Source: Leucobacter ruminantium
Lineage (GTDB): Bacteria > Actinomycetota > Actinomycetes > Actinomycetales > Microbacteriaceae
Reading direction: 5' to 3'
NCBI RefSeq assembly: GCF_017565705.1
Contig: NZ_JAGDYL010000018.1
Location: 1 to 64,000 of the forward strand
DNA length: 64,000 bases
This document shows positions 57,964 through 64,000 of this stretch, in pieces; position 1 is the stretch's first letter, and every line of letters starts with the position of its first letter. The notes under the pieces are model-generated. The model saw nothing but the letters and a program-made list of their open reading frames with translations. It searched no databases and had not been told where the DNA came from. The translations under genes and the position numbers were made by a program.

Positions 57964-59730
57964 ATGTCGCGCATTCGTAAAGTGCTCATCGCCAACCGCG
58001 GTGAAATCGCCGTCCGCATCATCCGCGCCGCCGCAGACAGCGGCATCGCCTCAGTCGCCGTCTACGCAGACCAGGATCGGGACGCCATGCACGCCCGGCT
58101 GGCCGACGAGGCGTACGCCCTGAACGGGTCGACGAGCGCCGAGACCTACCTCGTGGTCGACAAGATCCTCGCCGTCGCGCGCCGCGCCGGCGCCGACGCC
58201 GTGCACCCCGGCTACGGCTTCCTCGCGGAGAACGCCGACTTCGCTCGCGCCGTCATCGCGGCCGGCCTCACCTGGATCGGTCCGAGCCCCGAGGCGATCG
58301 AACGCCTGGGCGACAAGGTCTCCGCCCGCCACGTCGCCGAGAAGGTCGGTGCTCCCCTCGCCGCAGGCACGAGCGACCCGGTGAAGGACGCCGAAGAGGT
58401 GCTCGCCTTCGCAGATCAGGTCGGCCTGCCCATCGCGATCAAGGCGGCGTTCGGCGGCGGCGGCCGCGGCCTCAAGGTCGCGTACGAGCGCGACGAGGTC
58501 GCCGAACTCTTCGAGTCGGCCACGCGCGAGGCCATCGCGGCGTTCGGCCGCGGCGAGTGCTTCGTCGAGAAGTACCTCGAGAAGCCCCGTCACGTCGAGA
58601 CGCAGTGCCTGGCCGACAGCCACGGCAACGTCGTCGTCATCTCGACGCGCGACTGCTCGCTGCAGCGCCGCCATCAGAAGCTCGTGGAGGAGGCGCCCGC
58701 GCCGTTCCTCACCGACGAGCAGATCGAGCGGCTCTACTCGTCGTCGAAGGCGATCCTCAAGGAGGTCGGCTACGTCGGCGCCGGCACCTGCGAGTTCCTC
58801 GTCGCGAAGGACGGCACGGTCTCGTTCCTCGAGGTGAACACCCGCCTGCAGGTCGAGCACTGCGTCTCCGAGGAGGTCACCGGCATCGACCTCGTGCGCG
58901 AGCAGTTCCGCATCGCCGAGGGCGGCGTCATCGACTACGACGACCCCGAATCGCACGGGCACTCCTTCGAGTTCCGCCTGAACGGCGAGGATCCCGGCAA
59001 CGGCTTTCTTCCCGCGCCCGGCCCCGTCGCACTCTTCAAGCCGCCGCTCGGCCCCGGCGTGCGCATCGACACCGGCGTGCAGTCGGGCGACGTCATCTCG
59101 GGCTCCTTCGACTCGATGCTCGGCAAGCTCATCGTCACCGGCGCTACCCGCGAGGACGCGCTCGAGCGTTCCCGCCGCGCTCTCGACGAGTTCGAGATCC
59201 AGGGTCTGCCCACGGTGCTTCCGTTCCACCGCAAGATCGTGAGGGATCCCGCCTTCACCGCGCCCGATGGGCGCTTCGGCGTCTACACGCTGTGGATCGA
59301 GAGCGAATTCGACAACGACATCGAGCCGTGGGAGGGCGAGGTGCCCCCGATCGCGCAGGATCCGAAGCGCCAGACCGTCGTGGTCGAGGTCGACGGCCGC
59401 CGCATCGAGGTCGTCATGCCCGCCACGCTCGTGCCGCTCGTGGACCAGGAGGTCACCCGCGGGCCGGCCCCGAAGCGCGCGAAGGGCGCCGGCGTGGCCT
59501 CGGCCACCGGCGACTCCGTCGCGGCTCCCATGCAGGCCACGGTCGTGAAGCTCGCGGTCGAGGAGGGCCAGGAGGTCAAGGAGGGCGAGCTCGTGGTCGT
59601 GCTCGAGGCCATGAAGATGGAGCAGTCGATCTACGCGCACCGCGACGGCGTCGTGAAGGGCATCGACGCCCCGATCGGCCAGACCGTGCCGAGCGGGCAC
59701 CTGCTGCTCAGCATCGTCGACCCCGAGTAG
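57964..59730 (+). CDS. accA: Acyl-CoA carboxylase alpha chain (biotin carboxylase plus BCCP)
   Basis: 588 residues. Biotin carboxylase N-terminal part ([17 protein letters not shown]), ATP-grasp ([45 protein letters not shown]), C-terminal BC domain, an Ala/Pro linker, and a biotinyl domain with VLEAMKMEQ, biotin on Lys551. In actinobacteria (AccA3) this chain serves several beta chains to make malonyl- and methylmalonyl-CoA. Its beta, epsilon and ligase partners are encoded at 34-37 kb. Confidence 0.96.
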   Translation: MSRIRKVLIANRGEIAVRIIRAAADSGIASVAVYADQDRDAMHARLADEAYALNGSTSAETYLVVDKILAVARRAGADAVHPGYGFLAENADFARAVIAAGLTWIGPSPEAIERLGDKVSARHVAEKVGAPLAAGTSDPVKDAEEVLAFADQVGLPIAIKAAFGGGGRGLKVAYERDEVAELFESATREAIAAFGRGECFVEKYLEKPRHVETQCLADSHGNVVVISTRDCSLQRRHQKLVEEAPAPFLTDEQIERLYSSSKAILKEVGYVGAGTCEFLVAKDGTVSFLEVNTRLQVEHCVSEEVTGIDLVREQFRIAEGGVIDYDDPESHGHSFEFRLNGEDPGNGFLPAPGPVALFKPPLGPGVRIDTGVQSGDVISGSFDSMLGKLIVTGATREDALERSRRALDEFEIQGLPTVLPFHRKIVRDPAFTAPDGRFGVYTLWIESEFDNDIEPWEGEVPPIAQDPKRQTVVVEVDGRRIEVVMPATLVPLVDQEVTRGPAPKRAKGAGVASATGDSVAAPMQATVVKLAVEEGQEVKEGELVVVLEAMKMEQSIYAHRDGVVKGIDAPIGQTVPSGHLLLSIVDPE

Positions 59731-59772
59731 GGGTCCGCGCCGGCCGATCCCTCGCCCCGCACGTATCGGGGT

Positions 59773-59849
59773 GAACGAACACGCCGGGGGTGAAAGGACA
59801 CGCCGGGAGTGCCTCCCGGAGGCTTCTCTCACCCCCGGCGTGTTCGTTC
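59773..59849. terminator. Perfect 21-bp inverted repeat with an internal third copy
   Basis: gaacgaacacgccgggggtga pattern (59773-59793) is repeated inversely without mismatch at 59829-59849. The 35-base loop contains a near copy of the arm (aaggacacgccgggag) and its own small hairpin (ccgggag/ctcccgg). It lies 42 bases after the carboxylase stop and is probably its terminator. Confidence 0.65.
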
Positions 59850-59886
59850 GCGAGGGAGCCGCGGACCCGGCGCGGCGGAGCGGCGA

Positions 59887-59926
59887 GGGATCCCTCGCGG
59901 AATAGGGATCCCTCGCGCACCGTTGC
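59887..59926. repeat. Palindromic gcgagggatccctcgc pair
   Basis: A perfect 16-base palindrome gcgagggatccctcgc is followed directly by another atagggatccctcgcgc copy, just before the oxidoreductase start at 59935. Part of the GAGGGATC family. Confidence 0.7.
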
Positions 59927-59934
59927 ACCTGCAC

Positions 59935-60924
59935 ATGACCGCCTCCCCGCTGCCCAAGCTCTCCATCCTCGACCTCGCCACCGTGGAAGCCGGAGGCACG
60001 ATCCGCGAGGCTTTCGACCACTCCCTCGAGGTCGCCCGCCTCGCCGAGCGCGGCGGCTACGAGCGCATCTGGTACGCCGAGCACCACAACATGCCGACGA
60101 TCGCGTCGAGCGCGACGGCCGTGCTCATCGCCCACATCGCTGCCAACACCGAGAGCATCGGTCTGGGCGCCGGCGGCGTGATGCTGCCGAACCACTCGCC
60201 GCTCGTGATCGCGGAGCAGTTCGGCACGCTCGCCGAGCTGCACCCGGGGCGCATCCACCTGGGCCTCGGGCGCGCACCCGGCACCGACGGCGCGACCTTC
60301 CGGGCGCTGCGGCGCACCCACGAGGCCGCTGAGCGCTTCCCGAGCGACGTCATGGAACTGCAGCGTTACCTCTCCGACGAGCTGCCGCGCACGGCCGTCA
60401 ACGCCTACCCGGGGCACGGCACCCGCGTGCCCCTCACGATCCTCGGCTCCAGCCTCTTCGGCGCATCGCTCGCCGCGCAGCTCGGCCTCCCGTACTCGTT
60501 CGCCTCGCACTTCGCGCCGCAGCAGCTGACGGCGGCCGTCTCGCACTACCGGGCGCACTACGTGCCGAGCGAGGCCCACCCGCAGCCCTACGTCAGTGCC
60601 GGCGTCAACGTCGTCGCCGCCGAGACGGACGAGGCTGCCGAAGCGCTCTTCGCGCGCGCCGAGCTCGCCCGCGTGCGCGCCTTCCTCTCGCGCGGGCGAG
60701 AGCGCGAGCTCACCGAGGCCGAGGCGGCGCAGCTCATGGACAGCCCGGCCGGGCTCGAGATCCGCGGCATGCTGCGCTATACCGCGATCGGCGGTCCCGA
60801 GCGGGTGCGCGCGGAACTCGCGGCGTTCGCGAAGCACGCCGACGCCGACGAGCTCGTCACCGTGCACGCGGCTCCCACTCGGGCGGAGCAGCTCGAGTCG
60901 GTGCGGCTCACCGTCGCGGGCTGA
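59935..60924 (+). CDS. LLM-class flavin-dependent oxidoreductase (MsnO8-like)
   Basis: 329 residues, luciferase-like barrel: [65 protein letters not shown] and [21 protein letters not shown] are the marks of the one-subunit LLM subgroup (MsnO8/YhbW-like). Cofactor FMN with a partner reductase; substrate unknown. ATG 59935 sits at the onset of similarity; no ribosome site is visible, and palindromes of the GAGGGATC type crowd the leader. Confidence 0.85.
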   Translation: MTASPLPKLSILDLATVEAGGTIREAFDHSLEVARLAERGGYERIWYAEHHNMPTIASSATAVLIAHIAANTESIGLGAGGVMLPNHSPLVIAEQFGTLAELHPGRIHLGLGRAPGTDGATFRALRRTHEAAERFPSDVMELQRYLSDELPRTAVNAYPGHGTRVPLTILGSSLFGASLAAQLGLPYSFASHFAPQQLTAAVSHYRAHYVPSEAHPQPYVSAGVNVVAAETDEAAEALFARAELARVRAFLSRGRERELTEAEAAQLMDSPAGLEIRGMLRYTAIGGPERVRAELAAFAKHADADELVTVHAAPTRAEQLESVRLTVAG

Positions 60925-60949
60925 GGCGCTCCGACGCGCGCTCCCTCAT

Positions 60950-61013
60950 TCGGTTCAGGCAGCCCATTCGGATGGGATCGGGGCGACCGGTCCGAATGAG
61001 CTGCCTGATCCGA
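60950..61013. terminator. Imperfect 24-bp inverted repeat between convergent genes
   Basis: tcggttcaggcagcccattc (from 60950) and gaatgagctgcctgatccga (to 61013) pair at 21 of 24 positions around a 16-base loop. It lies between the convergent oxidoreductase and FHA-protein genes and is probably a bidirectional terminator. Confidence 0.6.
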
Positions 61014-61073
61014 GCGAGGGATCCAGGCCGGGGCGGGTGCAGCACGCCCTCACGAGGGCGCGCGCCCGCGCCC

Positions 61074-62786
61074 CTACTTGATCTCGCGGAGCGAGACCTC
61101 GAGCGTGCCGATCACGAGCCGCTCGGAGACGGCCACCTCGCGGCCGGCCTCGATGACCCGCAGCGGCTCGTCGCCATCGGCGACCGAGACGCCGTTCGTC
61201 GACTGCAGATCCTCGACCGTCCACTGGTCGCCGATGCGGCGCATGCGCAGGTGCGTCTTCGAGAGGGTGCGCGTGGGGTCGATGATCTTCAGCACGGACG
61301 CGCCGTCGGGTGCGTCGGGCTTGCGGCCGACCACGACGTCGTCGCCGACGAGCTCGTGCACCTCTCCGCCCGGCAGTTCGAGGCCCCAGCGCTTGCGGCG
61401 GGGAACGACGACCGTGCGGTCATCCTCATCGTCGTCGACGGGTGCCGCCGCGCGGGGCGCGACCGGAGTGCCGGCAGCGGCTGCGGCATCCACCCCGGCA
61501 GCCGCCCCGGCAGCCGAGGAAGCGAGAGCATCGGGCGAGGCCGGAGCAACGGGCGCGGAAGCGGTGTCGGACCGGCTGTCTGAGAAGATCGACGCCTCGG
61601 GCTCGTCGGCGTGCCCCGCGTCGGCCGGGGCAGAGGAGCTCGCCGACCCGGGCGAGGGAGTCTCCGACGGTGCCGCGACCGCCTCCGCAGCAGACGACGA
61701 GGGGGTCTGCGCTGAGACGGCCGGTGCGGGCGCCTCGGTCGCCGGCGCATCGGCCGCGGGGGCGGCGGTCGGCATTGACGGTCGCTCTGCGCCCCTCGAC
61801 TCGGGCCGGGGTGCGCTCGACTCCTCGGGTCCGGGCCACGAGAAGGGACGCTGGGGCTCGACGTGGCCGAGCGGCGTCTCGGGCTGCGGGCCCGCGCCCT
61901 GGGCCGCAAGACGCTCGAACGCGTCCTCCGTGGTGTTGCTGAATCCCCACGGCGACTGCGACCCAGCACCCTGCTGAGGCGCGTGCTGCTGAGGCCCACC
62001 CTGCTGATGCATCTGCTGCTGGGCCTGCTGGGGGGCCTGCTGCGCGGGCGACTGAGACTGGGCCTGCTGCACCATCCCGGGGGCGGGCGGAACCGGAGCG
62101 ATGCGCTGCTGCGACGCGGCCGGCGCCGCAGCCTGGGCGGGGGGAGCCGCCGGCACGGAGGGGACCTGCGGGACGGACGGGGCCTGAGGGGCGGCCGGCG
62201 CCTGCGAGTACGGCGCCTGATGCGCCACGGGTTGCGGCGCCACCGGCTGCGACGCCACCGGCTGCGACGCGGCGAAGCCGGGAACCGCCTGCGCGGGCAC
62301 CGGCGGCATCTCGTACCCGTATCCGGGCGCGGCCTGCTGCTGCGCCGCGGGGGCGTAGCCGGGCGGGGCGTACGCCTGAGGCGACGCGGAGCGGACGGGG
62401 CCGTTGCCGGTCTCGTCGATGTGCGTGGCGAGCAGCATGGCCCACAGCGGCGGGATGAAGGCGCCGAGCACCGTGAACCCGCCGCCCTTGCCGTATTCGG
62501 TGTTGAGACGGTGGATCGCGATGACCGAGACGACGAGCACGACGATGCTCAAGCCCGGCACGAAGCCGAGCAGCACCATCCAGCCGGGCAGGCCGGCGCG
62601 ACCGATGAGCTGCCACTGGTTCCAGACGGGGATCCAGCCGTGGGACGAGGGCAGGTCGATGCGCGGGAAGAGCTTCGAGAGCGCCCACAGGTACCACACG
62701 TAGAAGGCGATCCCGACGATCGACCAGATCCCGAAGATCATCACGATGGTGGAGGGGTCCATGCCCGATGCCGGAGTCCCGTTCAT
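61074..62786 (-). CDS. Membrane FHA-domain protein (DUF5684 plus FHA)
   Basis: 570 residues. Three N-terminal helices (IVMIFGIWSIVGIAFYVWYL, WMVLLGFVPGLSIVVLVV, GAFIPPLWAMLLA) form a DUF5684-type domain; a linker of about 320 residues rich in Pro, Gln and Ala follows; a C-terminal FHA domain (about 480-565) has GR at 487, SKTH at 509-512 and NG at 531-532, the phosphothreonine-binding set. Just before it stands DDEDDRTVVVPRRKR, similar to the repeats of the neighbouring protein, so it may be phosphorylated and bind its own or the neighbour's threonine. ATG 62786 follows agagga. Confidence 0.85.
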   Translation of the reverse strand: MNGTPASGMDPSTIVMIFGIWSIVGIAFYVWYLWALSKLFPRIDLPSSHGWIPVWNQWQLIGRAGLPGWMVLLGFVPGLSIVVLVVSVIAIHRLNTEYGKGGGFTVLGAFIPPLWAMLLATHIDETGNGPVRSASPQAYAPPGYAPAAQQQAAPGYGYEMPPVPAQAVPGFAASQPVASQPVAPQPVAHQAPYSQAPAAPQAPSVPQVPSVPAAPPAQAAAPAASQQRIAPVPPAPGMVQQAQSQSPAQQAPQQAQQQMHQQGGPQQHAPQQGAGSQSPWGFSNTTEDAFERLAAQGAGPQPETPLGHVEPQRPFSWPGPEESSAPRPESRGAERPSMPTAAPAADAPATEAPAPAVSAQTPSSSAAEAVAAPSETPSPGSASSSAPADAGHADEPEASIFSDSRSDTASAPVAPASPDALASSAAGAAAGVDAAAAAGTPVAPRAAAPVDDDEDDRTVVVPRRKRWGLELPGGEVHELVGDDVVVGRKPDAPDGASVLKIIDPTRTLSKTHLRMRRIGDQWTVEDLQSTNGVSVADGDEPLRVIEAGREVAVSERLVIGTLEVSLREIK

Positions 62787-62875
62787 ATTCTCTGTTCCTC
62801 TGCTTATGCGAACGCCGCTGTTTCAGCTCTACAACTCTGCCATGAATTCCGGCGTCGGCCCAGCCGGAGCAGTCA

Positions 62876-63757
62876 TCAGGCGAAGGCGAGGCGCGCCATG
62901 AGCCAGAGCCCGCAGGCGGAGACCGCGATGGCGGCGGCGTAGCAGGCGAGCGTGACGAGTCTCGTCCGTGCGAACCGCCGCTCGAGCGAGGGCATGTCCG
63001 GCCGCACGATCGCGGGCGGCGCCTCGCCCTCGGGAGCCGGGCCGATGCGCTGCAGCACGGCGTCGGGCGCGGCAGGGCCGCCGTCCGTGGTCGTGGCCCG
63101 CGCGCCGTAGACCCGGGGGATCGTGCCGGCGTTCCGCAGCGCGGCCTGAAGGTCGCCCGTCTGTCCGTCGACCTGCGGCAGGGGTGGAGCGGGCGGCTGC
63201 GATGGGACGGGGGGCGGTGGGACCGGCGGTGCGGGAGGCGGCGGAACCGGCGGTGCGGGCGTTTCGGATCCGCGAGGGATCCCTCGCCCCGTCACCGCAG
63301 GCGCGCCTCCCGCGCCCTCGCGCCCGACCGGTTCCGAGACGCCGCCGCTCGGCTGCGCCAGCGGCCGAGCGCTCTCGGCCTCACCGCGCTCTTCGACGCG
63401 CCGCCGCGGTGCGACGCGGGTCTCGTCTGCGTCGGGAGCAGCGCCCGAGCGGGGGCGACGCGGGGCGATGCGCGTGGCATCCTCGTCGACTGCGGGCCGC
63501 CGCGGGACCACGCGCGTCGCGTCCCCGTCGTCCCGGGGGCGGCGGGGCGACACCCGCGTGGCATCGTCCTCGTCCTCTTCCTCGACGCGGCGCGCGACGA
63601 CCCTCGTCGCCTCATCCTCCTCGGCGCCGGATCGGCGGGGCACGACCCGCGTCGCCTCATCCTCCTCGGAGGCGGGGCGGCGCGACGGAACCACGCGCGT
63701 CGCGTCCTCCTCCTCGCGCTGCGCCTCGTCCAGAGGCTCCTCGGGCATCGCGTTCAT
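62876..63757 (-). CDS. Membrane protein with seven acidic-TRVVPRR repeats
   Basis: 293 residues. The N-terminal 110 residues contain seven copies of a (D/E)(D/E)ATR(V/I)xPRR motif (DATRVVPSRR, EATRVVPRR, EATRVVARR, DATRVSPRR, DATRVVPRR, DATRIAPRR, ETRVAPRR). A Pro-rich stretch, an IPRVYGARAT segment and one C-terminal helix (LVTLACYAAAIAVSACGLWL) follow. Acidic residues before a Thr are typical of PknB-family targets and FHA ligands, so the repeats are probably multi-site phosphothreonine docking points; this is an inference. ATG 63757 overlaps the PP2C stop. Lies between the PP2C and FHA genes. Confidence 0.7.
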   Translation of the reverse strand: MNAMPEEPLDEAQREEEDATRVVPSRRPASEEDEATRVVPRRSGAEEDEATRVVARRVEEEDEDDATRVSPRRPRDDGDATRVVPRRPAVDEDATRIAPRRPRSGAAPDADETRVAPRRRVEERGEAESARPLAQPSGGVSEPVGREGAGGAPAVTGRGIPRGSETPAPPVPPPPAPPVPPPPVPSQPPAPPLPQVDGQTGDLQAALRNAGTIPRVYGARATTTDGGPAAPDAVLQRIGPAPEGEAPPAIVRPDMPSLERRFARTRLVTLACYAAAIAVSACGLWLMARLAFA

Positions 63758-64000
63758 CCCCGCACCGGCCTCGTGACCTCGATGGTCTCCTGGGTGTCCT
63801 CGCCCTCGTCGTCCGTCTGTTCGACGACGTCGAAGGGGCCCGTTCCCGCGGAGCCCGCCGAGACCGTATCCACGACGATGACAGTGATGTTGTCGCGGCC
63901 GCCCGCCTCGCAAGCCCGGCGCACCAGTTCGTCGGCCACGGCCTCCGACCTGCCGCCGACCGTCAGCACCGCCCGGAGCTCTTCGTCGGCGAGCTCCGTC
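63754..64000 (-). CDS. PP2C-family Ser/Thr phosphatase, C-terminal part
   Basis: The last 81 residues of a protein cut by the window edge. TELADEELRAVL, then LVRRACEAGGRDNITVIVVD with the metal-binding GxxDN motif is the end of a PstP/Stp-type PP2C domain. An acidic tail ending in TRPVRG follows. It would reverse the phosphorylation of the FHA and repeat proteins, whose genes follow in the same operon (4-bp overlap with the repeat protein). Confidence 0.85.
   Translation of the reverse strand, partial: TELADEELRAVLTVGGRSEAVADELVRRACEAGGRDNITVIVVDTVSAGSAGTGPFDVVEQTDDEGEDTQETIEVTRPVRG

Noticed and set aside
58051-60867. A 938-codon open frame on the minus strand
   Set aside because: It lies opposite the carboxylase alpha chain and the oxidoreductase, both of which are unmistakable on the plus strand; its translation is biased to R, G, A and V and matches no fold.
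1806-63290. GAGGGATC as FtsK-guiding (KOPS) sequence
   Set aside because: Both orientations occur about equally often in this window, and the word often forms hairpins with itself; a guiding signal should be strongly skewed. A whole-genome skew plot could reopen this.
1-64000. tRNA or rRNA genes
   Set aside because: No cloverleaf with a ggttcgaatcc-type T arm and no rRNA core words were found in the gaps on either strand by reading; a tRNA search program would be decisive.

Overview
The window comes from a high-GC actinobacterium, most likely Microbacteriaceae and close to Leucobacter. I infer this from about 70% GC, an acyl-CoA carboxylase set with an epsilon subunit, a MaoC-MaoC-MurB operon, many leaderless transcripts, a DasR-like amino-sugar regulator, and a dispersed repeat (ctggttgagcgagcgaagc type) that I recall from that family. 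No rRNA, tRNA or CRISPR array was seen. The genus is an inference; no database was searched.

Layout. 0-2.1 kb: tail of an IS5-type transposase, a SUFU-family gene and a luciferase-like oxidoreductase. 2.1-14.8 kb: a complete amino-sugar region. A leftward nag operon (sugar porter, NagK, NagB, NagA) faces a rightward DasR-like GntR regulator, with two dre-like half-site-rich operators 30 bp apart between them. A second rightward operon (ROK repressor, lipoprotein binding protein, two ABC permeases, GH3 hexosaminidase, ROK kinase) resembles the Streptomyces das operon. Together they would import, hydrolyse, phosphorylate, deacetylate and deaminate chitin- or peptidoglycan-derived sugars. 14.9-20.9 kb: GNAT, EamA transporter, CsoR, a chlorite-dismutase-like protein lacking its active-site core, DUF308, CcsB and a membrane glycerophosphodiesterase. 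20.9-26.6 kb: an ArsR/SRPBCC pair with a perfect operator palindrome, a 1056-residue sortase-type surface protein with six related domains, and a small XRE/DUF6907 pair; this stretch has AT-richer intergenic DNA. 26.6-37.1 kb: DedA, FolD, GlyA under a ZTP riboswitch, PurU, amidohydrolase, APC permease, biotin ligase, AccD and AccE.

37.1-38.8 kb: a two-gene island of lower GC (HipA-like kinase plus DUF3037). 38.9-49.0 kb: Nudix, a large LuxR/MalT-type regulator, dGTPase, DAG kinase-like, YhdH-like and YceI-like genes. 47.8-49.5 kb: a RimK ligase carrying a TrkA-C domain, divergent from a retropepsin-like protease. 49.6-52.4 kb: PatB and MetY; metY carries an in-frame 60-bp-period hairpin repeat. 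52.5-57.0 kb: pantothenate genes (panB, panC, DUF2520), murB and two MaoC genes. 57.1-61 kb: DUF937, the biotinylated acyl-CoA carboxylase alpha chain and a second luciferase-like oxidoreductase. 61-64 kb: a phospho-signalling cassette (FHA protein, a protein with seven acidic-TRVVPRR repeats, and the end of a PP2C phosphatase).

Two window-wide signals stand out. The octamer GAGGGATC (often gcgagggatcc) occurs at about 60 places on both strands, in genes and between them, and often forms hairpins. Many genes have a TANNNT box ending 6-8 nt before the start codon, with no ribosome binding site, which points to leaderless mRNAs. The strongest candidates for something undescribed are the metY repeat (with two compensated hairpins), the GAGGGATC family, the HipA/DUF3037 island and the TRVVPRR/FHA/PP2C cassette.
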